Source of the DNA: Myxococcales bacterium
GTDB lineage: Bacteria > Myxococcota > UBA727 > GCA-2721815
Assembly: GCA_002721815.1 (NCBI GenBank)
Contig: PBLQ01000045.1
Span: forward strand, 124,001-188,000
DNA length: 64,000 nucleotides
Direction of reading: 5' to 3'
The position numbers were made by a program, and so were the translations under genes. Shown piece by piece: positions 28,706-37,309 of this stretch; position 1 is the first letter of the stretch, and the number at the start of each line of letters is the position of its first letter. A model generated the notes under the pieces. The model was not told where the DNA came from, ran no database searches, and was given only the letters and a program-made list of their open reading frames with translations.

Positions 28706-29917
28706 ATGAATCGTAAGCACAAACTACTTACCAAAGAATGGTTGCTCGGCATCCCGTTCTTCTTGATGCATCTCACGCCACTGATGCTCATTTGGGCAGG
28801 CTTTTCTTGGGAAGGCGTGGCTTTGTGCGTGGGATCTTACTTTTTGCGTATGTTTGGTGTCACCGCTGGCTACCACCGCTACTTCTCCCACCGCACCTAC
28901 CAAATGAATCGATTCTGGCAGTTCTGTATGGCTTTTTTAGCCCAAACTTCCGCCCAAAAAGGCGTCTTATGGTGGGCCGGCCACCACCGGCATCATCACC
29001 GCTATTCCGATGAACCCAACGATGTTCACTCCCCAAAGCAACACGGCTTTTGGTACTCCCACATGGGCTGGCTCATGGCCGAACAATGGCAAGACACCGA
29101 AACCGATCGCGTGAAGGACTTGGCCAAATACCCCGAGTTGGTTTTCCTGGATCGTCACTATTTGATTCCACCGGTCTTGTACGCCGTTGCCATCTTCTTC
29201 GTTTTTGGTTTTCACGGTCTGGTATGGGGCTTTTTTGTGAGTACCATCTTCTTGTTCCATGGCACGTTCACCGTTAACTCACTGAACCACGTCATCGGTC
29301 ACCGCAACTACCAAACCACCGATACCTCCACCAACCACTGGTTTTTGGCACTCATCACCATGGGCGAAGGCTGGCACAACAACCATCACTTTTACCAACG
29401 GTCTGCTGCCCAAGGTTGGCGCTGGTACGAATATGACGCGTCCTACTATATTCTCAAAATGGCCTCGTGGGTGGGCATTACTAAAGGTGTGAGCAAGCCA
29501 CCTGTCCACGTGATGCAACGCACCCAAAAGCGCGTTGCCCAAAAAGCCGATGGCGTCTTACAAGATTTGCTCGAGTCCGCCGGCCGCACCCGCGAACTGA
29601 TGAGAGCCAAGATGGCCGAATACGAGCTAGAATTCGCCCGTAAAAAAGAAGCAACCCATGAGGCTTGGAGCGACAAAGTAGAAACCATGCAAGCCGAAAT
29701 GGACGCCCTTTACCAAAAAGCCAAAGAAAATATTGAACACAAGAAGCACAGCATCTCTTCGGAGCTCGATCGTTTTGCCACTCAAGGTAAAGAATCTTTT
29801 GAACGGTCCGTACAAGCCCTCGATAAAGAACTGGCCGAACTCAAAGAAAACTACTACGAGGTTTTAGAGCAATGGCGTCACAGCTTTCATCTCGAAGGGT
29901 CTGTCCTTCCCGCATAA
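28706..29917 (+). CDS. acyl-CoA desaturase (delta-9 type) with C-terminal coiled-coil extension
   Basis: Residues 1-270 are a membrane fatty-acid desaturase: hydrophobic segments around 12-45 and 152-190, and the three His boxes HRYFSH (57-62), HHRHH (93-97) and HNNHH (224-228) that hold the di-iron centre. It would insert a double bond in an acyl chain using oxygen and an electron donor. Residues ~272-395 are an added, strongly charged alpha-helical region with heptad-like spacing, predicted to be cytoplasmic coiled coil. Ordinary members end soon after the third box (260-310 residues); this one has 403. GAGGGG lies 7 bases before the ATG. The tail may tether the enzyme to itself or to a partner. 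Confidence 0.85.
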   Translation: MNRKHKLLTKEWLLGIPFFLMHLTPLMLIWAGFSWEGVALCVGSYFLRMFGVTAGYHRYFSHRTYQMNRFWQFCMAFLAQTSAQKGVLWWAGHHRHHHRYSDEPNDVHSPKQHGFWYSHMGWLMAEQWQDTETDRVKDLAKYPELVFLDRHYLIPPVLYAVAIFFVFGFHGLVWGFFVSTIFLFHGTFTVNSLNHVIGHRNYQTTDTSTNHWFLALITMGEGWHNNHHFYQRSAAQGWRWYEYDASYYILKMASWVGITKGVSKPPVHVMQRTQKRVAQKADGVLQDLLESAGRTRELMRAKMAEYELEFARKKEATHEAWSDKVETMQAEMDALYQKAKENIEHKKHSISSELDRFATQGKESFERSVQALDKELAELKENYYEVLEQWRHSFHLEGSVLPA

Positions 29918-30324
29918 TTTTTTGCCTCCTGGTTTTGGGTTGCCTCTCCGCCTGCTTGTTAAGCGATGGGCACCCCCTTCAATCCAACTGCAATCAAGCC
30001 CATTTTGAATTCGATCGCATTCTTAATGATGGCACGAAATGCAGCAATTTTAGCTACAGCGACTGTGGGTCTGCAGGAAGAGCCAGTGAATGCATTAATT
30101 TTTGTGCCCATGATACCTGCCAATCCACTGAATGCAGCACGGATGCCGACTGTGCTATCTTTGGTACCGCGGTGTGTGAGGACTACATCGTAAGTGATGT
30201 AAACTATGGAAAATGGTGCAATTTTGTTGAAAGCTATGGTGGCTCCAGCGATTGTGGCTGCGTTTGCACGTGTATAAACGCTGGAGGTTCCAACTGTTCG
30301 GCAACATGTGCTAATTCTAACTGA
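29872..30324 (+). CDS. small Cys-rich lipoprotein
   Basis: The 150-residue protein has a signal with lipobox CLSAC and then about 18 Cys residues in a Ser/Asn-rich sequence (for example CVCTCINAGGSNCSATCANSN), indicating a disulfide-stabilised periplasmic or surface domain. It overlaps the desaturase 3' end by 46 bases in another frame. No later in-frame ATG, GTG or TTG preserves a full signal peptide, so ATG 29872 is kept although the N-region is long (MASQLSSRRVCPSR). Family not recognised. Confidence is lowered by the overlap, but the well-formed lipobox argues for a real gene. Confidence 0.5.
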   Translation: MASQLSSRRVCPSRIIFCLLVLGCLSACLLSDGHPLQSNCNQAHFEFDRILNDGTKCSNFSYSDCGSAGRASECINFCAHDTCQSTECSTDADCAIFGTAVCEDYIVSDVNYGKWCNFVESYGGSSDCGCVCTCINAGGSNCSATCANSN

Positions 30325-30366
30325 TAAATCGGTATTTCTGCCGCCTTACAGAATAGGATCAGCGTC

Positions 30367-32058
30367 ATGTCTGAGCACGCCTGCAAACCCATCTCAGAAA
30401 TAGCCCAGCAACTCGATCTTCCCAAAGAATATGTGGAGCCACATGGTCATAATAAAGCCAAAGTGCATCTGGATGTTCTCAAAGGCAGGCAAAGACGTGA
30501 AGGCAGTAAATACGTCTTGGTCAGCGCCATCACGCCCACACCTTTGGGTGAAGGCAAAACCACCACCACCATTGGTTTAGGCATGGCGCTTTCTCAACTC
30601 GGGCACAAAAGTTGCGTGAACCTCAGACAAAGCTCTTTAGGCCCAGCCTTCGGAATTAAAGGGGGTGGCGCAGGCGGTGGCTTGAGTAAGGTCATTCCAC
30701 TGGAAGAAAGTATCCTCCATGTCACCGGTGACATTCACGCCATCTCGCAGGCACACAATCAAATTGCCGCACTGGCGGACGCCAGCTTGTTTCACGATAA
30801 CCCACTGAACATGAACCCGGAACAAATCCAAATCCGGCGCGTGGTAGATGTGAATGATCGCTGCTTACGCGAAGTGACCATTGGCCAAGGTAAAAGAATC
30901 AACGGTGTCGAACGCGCCACCGGTTTCGATATTTCTGTGGCCAGTGAACTCATGGCGATTTTGGCGCTTGTGGACGGTCAAAGTCAAAAAGAAGCTTTGC
31001 TCGACCTCAGAGCGCGCATTGGTAAAATGGTGGTCGCTTTCGACCACGACGGCAACCCCGTTACCGCAGACGACCTCAAGAGCGCTGGTTCAGCCACGGT
31101 TATCATGAAAGAAACCTTAAAACCCACGCTGATGCAAACCACCGAAGGCACGCCAGCCTTTTTGCATGCAGGTCCTTTTGCGAATATCGCACACGGTAAC
31201 TCGTCCATTTTGGCTGATCGCCTCGCACTCAACTTTGCCGATGTGGTGGTCACCGAGGCCGGCTTTGGTGCAGACATTGGCGGTGAAAAATTCTTCAACA
31301 TTAAGTGTCGTGCCTCCGGGCTCGTCCCCGATGTGGCCGTATTGGTCACCACCATTCGTGCACTCAAGAGTCACTCCGGTGCGTTTGATATTAAGCCGGG
31401 CAAGCCGCTCCCTGAAGAACTGACCCACGAAAACACTGATCACGTCACTGCGGGCGCAACCAATATGGTGGCTCAGATCAAAAACCTTCAAAAATTTGGT
31501 ATCCCTGTGGTGGTGGCGCTCAACCATTACCCCGACGATCACGAATCCGAAGTGAGTGTGGTGCGGCAAATGGCGCAAAAAGCAGGTGCGGTTGACTTTG
31601 CAGTCTCCAAGGTCTTTGGCGAAGGCGGCAAAGGTGGTCTTGAGCTGGCAGAAAAAGTCATGGCCGCATGTGACCTCCCCAAAGAATTTAAGCTGCTCTA
31701 CCCCGATGAAATGAACATTCGAGACAAAATCCGAACCCTGGCCCAAGAAATCTACGGGGCTGACGATGTGTCTTTCGAAGACATTGCCGGCGCGCAGATC
31801 GATCAGTTTGAGAAGGCTGGTTTCGGTAACTTGCCTATTTGCATGGCCAAGACGCATTTGAGTTTATCACACGATCCAAAACTCAAAGGAGCCCCTTCGG
31901 GCTTTACCTTCCCCATTCGCGAAGTGCGCGCCAGTGCCGGGGCCGGCTTCATCTACCCGCTCGCCGGGAACATGCGAACCATGCCAGGCTTGGGCAAAAG
32001 TCCTGCCGCCCATCAAATCGACATTGATGAGGATGGCAATGTGGTGGGGCTTTTCTAA
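30367..32058 (+). CDS. fhs: formate-tetrahydrofolate ligase
   Basis: The 563-residue protein is full length for FTHFS and has the ATP-binding TPLGEGKTTTTIGL, the SLGPAFGIKGGGAGGG segment, the folate-region VTEAGFGADIGGEKFFNIKC and a closing MPGLGKSPAA. It makes 10-formyl-tetrahydrofolate from formate, ATP and THF in the cytoplasm, feeding purine and formyl-Met synthesis or running in reverse in one-carbon metabolism. It heads a close run of four genes (ligase, small protein, HAD phosphatase, methyltransferase). No Wood-Ljungdahl gene is nearby, so an assimilatory role is more likely than acetogenesis. Confidence 0.95.
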   Translation: MSEHACKPISEIAQQLDLPKEYVEPHGHNKAKVHLDVLKGRQRREGSKYVLVSAITPTPLGEGKTTTTIGLGMALSQLGHKSCVNLRQSSLGPAFGIKGGGAGGGLSKVIPLEESILHVTGDIHAISQAHNQIAALADASLFHDNPLNMNPEQIQIRRVVDVNDRCLREVTIGQGKRINGVERATGFDISVASELMAILALVDGQSQKEALLDLRARIGKMVVAFDHDGNPVTADDLKSAGSATVIMKETLKPTLMQTTEGTPAFLHAGPFANIAHGNSSILADRLALNFADVVVTEAGFGADIGGEKFFNIKCRASGLVPDVAVLVTTIRALKSHSGAFDIKPGKPLPEELTHENTDHVTAGATNMVAQIKNLQKFGIPVVVALNHYPDDHESEVSVVRQMAQKAGAVDFAVSKVFGEGGKGGLELAEKVMAACDLPKEFKLLYPDEMNIRDKIRTLAQEIYGADDVSFEDIAGAQIDQFEKAGFGNLPICMAKTHLSLSHDPKLKGAPSGFTFPIREVRASAGAGFIYPLAGNMRTMPGLGKSPAAHQIDIDEDGNVVGLF

Positions 32059-32064
32059 GAAAGA

Positions 32065-32388
32065 ATGAAACAAAAAGACAAGCACTACCCCTACCGCAAC
32101 GAATACCGTCTACACCTTAACGCAGATGCAGATGACCGCAGTCCAGGGGCTGCGGTCACCGTTGCACTTTGCGGGCATTGGGAACACGACGGTTCTTGTC
32201 GTTGGCCTCATTATTCATTCATTTCTCAAACCGAAAATGGCTTACATCGACTGGTGGTTGAATTCGATGCCCCAGCCAATGAACTCCAAGAGGTCATCAC
32301 GCGAATTGAAGCAGCACTCAAAGCAGGACAGCTCAAAGGACCCGATGGACGTCTTTCAGAATGGCAGTTCTTAAACGGAGCGTTTTGA
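32065..32388 (+). CDS. small hypothetical protein
   Basis: A 107-residue soluble protein with no signal peptide, starting 6 bases after the fhs stop and sharing one base with the next gene's start (TGATG). The placement strongly supports it being real. The sequence has a mixed alpha/beta look (HYSFISQTENGLHRLVVEFDAP, then a helix ELQEVITRIEAALKAGQL). I do not recognise the family and propose no function. Confidence 0.65.
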   Translation: MKQKDKHYPYRNEYRLHLNADADDRSPGAAVTVALCGHWEHDGSCRWPHYSFISQTENGLHRLVVEFDAPANELQEVITRIEAALKAGQLKGPDGRLSEWQFLNGAF

Positions 32389-32996
32389 TGCTTGTTGTTT
32401 TTGATTTAGATGGCACCGTCATTGATTCTACCCAGGCGCTTTTAACAGCACAGGAAGCCGCATGGGCCAGTGTGGGGCTCCCTTGCCCGCCCCCCGAAGC
32501 GATTCTCGACCTCATTGGTTTACCCTTAAGGCACACCATGAAAACACTGGCCCCCGATCAAGATCCCGATGCTTTGGCCGAAGCCTATTCCAAAGCCTAC
32601 GTAGCGGCGGCCACTGAACATGAACAACTCTTTGATGGTATGACAGATCTTTTTGCACGCCCATTTCGCGCGGCTGTTGCCACGGGTAAAAGTCAAAAAG
32701 GGGCCGATCGCGCTTTAAAACAATGTGGTCTCTATGACCGGTTCGAAATTATCCTTGGGGGCAATTCAGTCCCTAACCCTAAACCCCATCCCGATATGTT
32801 GTATAAAATAATGGATGCCACGGGGACTCAAGACTTGGTGATGGTCGGAGATACAACCTATGACCTTGAAATGGCGAACGCCGCTGGCGTGAAAGCCATC
32901 GGGGTGAGCTGGGGCCATCACTCCGTCGAACGATTAAACGAATGGGCGCCAGTGGTGCACTCCGTTGATGAACTCCAACGAGAACTGGGGGTCTGA
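32388..32996 (+). CDS. HAD-family hydrolase, phosphoglycolate-phosphatase-like
   Basis: The 202-residue protein has all four HAD motifs: the nucleophile motif FDLDGTVIDS at the very N-terminus, the Thr motif VATGKS, the Lys motif NPKPHPDM and the acidic motif MVGDTTYDLEMA. A helical cap lies between motifs I and II, as in phosphoglycolate phosphatase and related phosphatases. Magnesium-dependent phosphate-ester hydrolysis is expected; the substrate is not determined. The ATG at 32388 overlaps the previous stop and places the Asp nucleophile in its usual position at residue 6. Confidence 0.85.
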   Translation: MLVVFDLDGTVIDSTQALLTAQEAAWASVGLPCPPPEAILDLIGLPLRHTMKTLAPDQDPDALAEAYSKAYVAAATEHEQLFDGMTDLFARPFRAAVATGKSQKGADRALKQCGLYDRFEIILGGNSVPNPKPHPDMLYKIMDATGTQDLVMVGDTTYDLEMANAAGVKAIGVSWGHHSVERLNEWAPVVHSVDELQRELGV

Positions 32997-32997
32997 C

Positions 32998-33804
32998 ATG
33001 AAACGCGTACATGCTTTAGAAGTCGAGGACCTCTCTTGGTTTCCTACTTGGTTACGCACTTGTCTTACCAACAACCTGGTTGTTTTCGCGCGGCTCTTGG
33101 GCGTGAATGCGGTATTAGGACAGCTCGTTGTTGATGCATTAAAAGAAGCAAAACTCACCAAGATCATCGATCTGGGTTCTGGCTCAGGTGGGCCACTCCC
33201 TGAAATCCATAAAACAATAAGCGGCCAAAAAGGGTTGGAACACATCAAGCTGGAATTGTCTGACAAATACCCCAACCCCAAAGCCATCGCGTTTTTCAAC
33301 CAATCAACCGATACGAATATTCATTACCGTGAGCAGCCCGTCGACGCCACCCAATTGGGGACCGTAGGTCCTGGCCTGAAAACCATGGTGAACTGTTTTC
33401 ACCATATGCGACCGCCACAAGCGCGGGCCATTTTGAAATCAGCGGTGGAAAATAAAGAACCTATTTTAATCTACGAAATGGGAGGACACGTCACGCTGCC
33501 TTTGCCCCTATGGTTGCTCGGCCTACCGATTGGTTTCACTTTCGTTTTTATCATTGGAATGATTACTTCCGCGTTGGTTCGCCCCTTCACATGGAAGCAT
33601 TTAATGTTTACCTACGTTCTTCCTGTTATCCCATTTTTCTTTGCGTGGGATGGGCAAGCGTCTATGGCTCGGCTGTATAGAGACGCCGATCTCGATGAAC
33701 TTCTATCAGGGCTAGAAAGCTCAGATTACAACTGGGAAAAGGGATATGGACGCGTCAAGCGCGGAAGTAGACTTGGCACTTACCTGTTGGGTCTTCCGAA
33801 ATGA
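32998..33804 (+). CDS. SAM-dependent methyltransferase-like protein with hydrophobic C-terminal segments
   Basis: The 268-residue protein has a Rossmann-type SAM-binding motif (IIDLGSGSGGPLPEI) and a following acidic strand (LELSDKYPN). Residues ~165-225 contain two long hydrophobic stretches (LPLPLWLLGLPIGFTFVFII and the segment around TYVLPVIPFFFAW), which would attach it to the inner membrane or form a lipid-binding surface. This suggests a lipid or quinone-type substrate, but that is inference. The ATG at 32998 begins just after the HAD stop. It ends head-on towards the broken SDR gene. Confidence 0.65.
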   Translation: MKRVHALEVEDLSWFPTWLRTCLTNNLVVFARLLGVNAVLGQLVVDALKEAKLTKIIDLGSGSGGPLPEIHKTISGQKGLEHIKLELSDKYPNPKAIAFFNQSTDTNIHYREQPVDATQLGTVGPGLKTMVNCFHHMRPPQARAILKSAVENKEPILIYEMGGHVTLPLPLWLLGLPIGFTFVFIIGMITSALVRPFTWKHLMFTYVLPVIPFFFAWDGQASMARLYRDADLDELLSGLESSDYNWEKGYGRVKRGSRLGTYLLGLPK

Positions 33805-33815
33805 AAATATCCTGT

Positions 33816-34691
33816 CTAAACGGCGCTTACTGATTCGATGACCGAAATAATTCCTTGATGTACTTTTGAATCATAAGCTGACGGGTGCATCTTTTTCTCT
33901 TTACAGTTCGTGTCAAAATAAGCCCCGGACCGTTTCCGTAAGGCATCGCTCGTAACGGCCCAAACCGTAGAACGGGACGCCTTTGCGGCACTTTTTCCGC
34001 CGTCTTCAGCAAACATCAGCAAGAATAACGGCCGCATGAGTTTCAATAACCCGGGCATGCCTTTCAGCGAGAGAGAACGGCTCATGACGGTGGAAGCATT
34101 ACCAGGGAAGACCACGTTAACCCGGATGCCTTCCTCATCAAGCTTTCGAGAAAGCGCTACCGACAAAGCCTCAAGACAACTCTTGGAATGCATGTATGTC
34201 ATGATTCCTTTAAACCCTTTTTCCGCCTGTAAGTTTTCCACATCGACCGCCTTTGGTTTTGGCGAGCCCCCAGTGACATTAAGAACATGAGGTGAATCGG
34301 AAGTGCGTAACGCGGGTAGAAGCGCATGTGTGAGCCGCCAAGGCGCAAGCACGTTCGCTGCTAAATGGAGCTCGAGACCGTCTTGGCTTTCGCGGCGCTC
34401 GCTTCCCAGATAACCGGCGTTGTTAACGAGCACATCGATGCGCTCGAGTTGCAGTAGTTTTTCTGCCAAGGCGTCGACGCCTGCAATTGATGAAACATCA
34501 CCCAAAACCAAGTCAATTAAGGGGTTTCCGCTTTCTTCAACAAGTCGTTTTCTTGCGGCCTCACCCCGTTGCCGATCTCGACCGACCACCACAACTCGGA
34601 CGCCAGTTTTGGCGATACCCAACGCACTTTAGAAACCAATGCCCCCAGTCCCCCCCGTAATCACAACCTGACGTCTTTGCGGTTCGTTCAT
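33816..34691 (-). pseudogene. short-chain dehydrogenase/reductase broken by an in-frame stop
   Basis: From ATG 34691, preceded by a strong GGGAGG site, the reading gives a normal SDR start with the NAD(P)-binding motif TGGTGGIG (residues 12-19), then Phe20 and a TAA at codon 21 (34629-34631). After the stop the same frame continues with no shift as SALGIAKTGVRVVVVGRD, NNAG, a Tyr-x-x-x-Lys-type catalytic region (YMHSKS) and a normal C-terminus. In related SDRs the position after GIGx is typically Glu, so a single GAA-to-TAA change would explain it. The intact protein would have 291 residues and resembles retinol-dehydrogenase-like SDRs. Without the first 20 residues it cannot bind cofactor. 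It lies 12 bases after the enoyl-reductase-like gene in the same operon. Sequencing error is the main alternative. Confidence 0.8.
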
Positions 34692-34703
34692 ATGATTCCT
34701 CCC

Positions 34704-35693
34704 TTATAAGGGGTTGGGGACCAAAAGAATTTTTCCGTCCCGCCCCCCTGATGCTGCGGCCTGTACCGCCTCTTTAATATCGTCGAGACCATAGGTTCTG
34801 CTCACTTTTGCCTTAAGCAAGCCGCTCGAAATTAATTCGATGATTTCGGCAAATGTTTTTTGCTTATCTTCCGCTGAGGCTCGCTCAAACCATTTGGTCA
34901 ACCAGAAACCTTTGACGGTGATGTCATTAAAGATAACGGCCGTGGACGGTAACGTGGGTGCTTGCATGGACAACAAACCGTAGCAAACAACGGTACCACC
35001 GCCTGACAACGCAGTCGCTAGTTTTGAGAAGGTTCCGCCCCCTACCGCGTCAATGGCAAGTCTCAGTGGGGCACCGCGGGCAGCCGCATTAATTTGCTCC
35101 ACAAGCCCCGGCCCGTCCACCAAAACATGATCCGCACCGATCTCAAGCAAGCCTTGTACCGCACTTTCACGACGCACTACATTAATGGTTTTTAGGCCTC
35201 GCTTTTTCGCAAGCTGGATCAAGTACTCACCAACGGCGGAATTCGCCGCGCTTTGAATCACCCAATCTCCGGGTTTCAAGTCTCCGAAAGAATCCAACAG
35301 ACGCAAGGCCGTAATCGGGTTCACTAAAAGCATGGAAAGCTGCAAAACATCCGCCGTTTCGGGCAAAATGATAAACGAAGATGCAGGACCCACGACTTCT
35401 TCCTGCCAAGTATTATAACCGGCAAGCATGACTGTTTGCCCCAAAGAAAGACCGTCAACGTCAGGCGCAATCTCCGTCACACGCCCCACGCCTTCAGAAC
35501 CCGGTGTCGCAGGTAAGGGAGGACGCACGCCGTAATGCCCAGATATTTGTAAAAGATTTGAGGGGTGAATCGGTGCGGCCAAAACTGCTATACGCGCTTG
35601 TCCCGGACCCAACGTTTCGTGGTTGACTTCTTTAATCCGCAAAACATCAACCGGGTCACCAATTTCCTCATAAATTATTTTTTTCAATCTCAT
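34704..35693 (-). CDS. zinc-independent MDR oxidoreductase, trans-2-enoyl-CoA reductase (MECR)-like
   Basis: The 329-residue protein has the MDR architecture: a GroES-like N-terminal domain (ILQISGHYGVRPPLPATPGSEGVG) and a Rossmann domain with QSAANSAVGEYLIQLAKKRG followed by TINVVRRES. The last two motifs are those of mitochondrial 2-enoyl thioester reductase (MECR/Etr1). The structural Cys cluster and catalytic zinc ligands of alcohol dehydrogenases are absent. It would reduce a carbon-carbon double bond next to a thioester or ketone with NADPH. AAGGAG sits very close to the ATG. The operon continues into the broken SDR gene. Confidence 0.8.
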   Translation of the reverse strand: MRLKKIIYEEIGDPVDVLRIKEVNHETLGPGQARIAVLAAPIHPSNLLQISGHYGVRPPLPATPGSEGVGRVTEIAPDVDGLSLGQTVMLAGYNTWQEEVVGPASSFIILPETADVLQLSMLLVNPITALRLLDSFGDLKPGDWVIQSAANSAVGEYLIQLAKKRGLKTINVVRRESAVQGLLEIGADHVLVDGPGLVEQINAAARGAPLRLAIDAVGGGTFSKLATALSGGGTVVCYGLLSMQAPTLPSTAVIFNDITVKGFWLTKWFERASAEDKQKTFAEIIELISSGLLKAKVSRTYGLDDIKEAVQAAASGGRDGKILLVPNPL

Positions 35694-36075
35694 GCTCCTT
35701 GTAACGAGTTAAGGATTTTTCAGTTTGCAATGAACCGAAGAGAAAAAACAAGAACGCTTCGATAATATCTTTATGGCAGCGCGCTCATTGTTGCGCGAGT
35801 AGCCTTTCGACATCTTTCGATTAGCAATAATAACGAAAGACGCTTCACACGGGGGAACCTGTATAAATATTTTCAATTAAGCAAAACGTTTCGGACGAAG
35901 TTTGATTGAGTATCGCTCGACCTCTTTGTCGCTCTTGCCAATGGTTTATTTGGGTTTTGTGGGCTGGGCCCCGAACAAGAAAACGACTGCACGCCAACGG
36001 TCTTGGTGGCATGGTCTCTCAGGTTTTCGATAAAGAGTACCGTCAAATGCTTCAGAAACTTAAATTTGGGCAAGA
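35694..36075. other. 382-base intergenic region without a convincing gene
   Basis: This AT-rich stretch lies between the enoyl-reductase-like gene and tag, both on the minus strand. The only ORF of note (66 codons, minus strand, TTG start at 36073) lacks a ribosome site and resembles nothing I know. A 7-bp inverted repeat lies inside (separate entry). It probably holds the promoter of the reductase/SDR operon; I cannot place the -35 and -10 boxes with confidence. Confidence 0.5.
35813..35840. promoter_or_regulatory. possible operator: TCTTTCG inverted repeat
   Basis: TCTTTCG (35813-35819) and its complement CGAAAGA (35834-35840) are separated by 14 AT-rich bases, about 120 bases upstream of the reductase start. 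The spacing between half-site centres is about two helical turns, as for a dimeric regulator. No regulator gene is adjacent. The evidence is only the symmetry. Confidence 0.25.
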
Positions 36076-36690
36076 TTAACGTGAGGGCCGCTTAAATTGT
36101 TTTCGAGCTGCATCACAAGCCTGACGTACCACACAACCGGCCACATGATCATTCACCAAACCCATGGCCTGCATAAAAGCATAAGCCGTGGTGGGCCCGA
36201 AAAATCGCCACCCAAGGTTTTTGAGATCTTTTGCCAGCCTGGCAGAGTCCTGAGTGTGGGCGACAAGCTCATGCTTGGGTGGCGGTAAGGGCGCGGGCTC
36301 ATACTGCCAAATAAAAGCGCCCAACGAACCATATTGGTCCACAAGGTCACAGGCGCGTTGCGCATTATTAATGGTCGCTTCAATCTTACCTCTGTGGCGA
36401 ACAATTCGTGCATCGCCCAACAAACGCTTGACGTCTTTATCTCCAAAACGCGCCACCTTTTCGTAATTAAAATCCAAAAAGACTTCTCGAAAAGCGGGGC
36501 GTTTGTCCAAAATAGTGCGCCATGACAAGCCAGACTGAAACCCCTCCAAACATATCTTTTCAAAAAGCTTCTGTTCGTCATCTACCGGGAAACCCCACTC
36601 GGTATCGTGGTAACGCAAAAACCCCGGAACGCTTGCCGCCCATGCACAGCGCGCCTTGCCATCATGACTCGTATCTAAAGCAGGACCCAT
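36076..36690 (-). CDS. tag: DNA-3-methyladenine glycosylase I
   Basis: The 204-residue protein shows the Tag signature: RCAWAASVPGFLRYHDTEWG at residues 14-33, LEGFQSGLSWRTIL, GDARIVRHRGKIEATINNA, and a C-terminal His/Cys pair (NDHVAGC) where the family binds zinc. It removes 3-methyladenine from alkylated DNA by cleaving the N-glycosidic bond, starting base excision repair in the cytoplasm. The length is normal (E. coli Tag has 187). It stands alone on the minus strand, with no alkylation-repair partner such as ada or alkB nearby. Confidence 0.92.
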   Translation of the reverse strand: MGPALDTSHDGKARCAWAASVPGFLRYHDTEWGFPVDDEQKLFEKICLEGFQSGLSWRTILDKRPAFREVFLDFNYEKVARFGDKDVKRLLGDARIVRHRGKIEATINNAQRACDLVDQYGSLGAFIWQYEPAPLPPPKHELVAHTQDSARLAKDLKNLGWRFFGPTTAYAFMQAMGLVNDHVAGCVVRQACDAARKQFKRPSR

Positions 36691-36811
36691 AACCGCAATA
36701 TAACCCTATTTCTTACCGAGGAAAAGACAACCGAGGGTACACACAGAGTTAATTGGGTGAACCCAAACAAAACTTGCCCATTTGGGTCACGAAACTTTAT
36801 GCTCACGAAGC

Positions 36812-37285
36812 ATGTCGAAAGAACACACCACCACACTGAATCGCTACGCCCTGGTCGGTGCTGTTTTTTTTATGTCTGGTCTCGCTTGCCTTGATGGGGT
36901 GGGAGAACTGCTTTGTGTTCGCTTCCCTTTTCTTTTTTACTTGGTATTGGGCGCTATAGGTATCGGCGTCGGAAACAAAACACGGCGCTTGCTACAAAAC
37001 CGCGTGCGGCTCAAAAACTTTTTCAAGGTGGTTGCGTTCGTGGTTTGCCTCGGGGGAATCTCGAGCGCCACGCTGTTGTCTTTTTATGGAGCCGATTGGG
37101 GTACCAAATGTTCTTGGCGGTATTGTGGGCGCGCGCTTGGCATCGGATTCTTAAAATCTCCCTTTCCCGTTGGGTCGCCTTCTTGCAGCATGATTCATTT
37201 ATGCGCCAACGAATACCCCATGAGCCCGAGTGAAAGCGCCGAGCTCAAACGACTCGTGAAAGAGACCGGTTGTCCAGCGCCCTAA
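36812..37285 (+). CDS. small membrane protein with Cys-containing C-terminus
   Basis: The 157-residue protein has three predicted membrane helices (around YALVGAVFFMSGLACL, FLFYLVLGAIGIGVG and FKVVAFVVCLGGISSATLLS) and a ~55-residue C-terminal tail with five Cys, probably extracytoplasmic and disulfide-bonded. Arg/Lys-rich connecting loops fit a cytoplasmic side. The start at 36812 is chosen over 36782 because it leaves a short N-region before the first helix; no strong ribosome site is seen for either. No family recognised. It ends 24 bases before the convergent amidase gene. Confidence 0.55.
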   Translation: MSKEHTTTLNRYALVGAVFFMSGLACLDGVGELLCVRFPFLFYLVLGAIGIGVGNKTRRLLQNRVRLKNFFKVVAFVVCLGGISSATLLSFYGADWGTKCSWRYCGRALGIGFLKSPFPVGSPSCSMIHLCANEYPMSPSESAELKRLVKETGCPAP

Positions 37286-37309
37286 TCCTTCACACTGGCA
37301 ACCGGATGC

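Noticed and set aside
35873-36073. 66-codon frame on the minus strand between tag and the enoyl-reductase-like gene
   Set aside because: TTG start, no ribosome site, and a sequence resembling no family I know.
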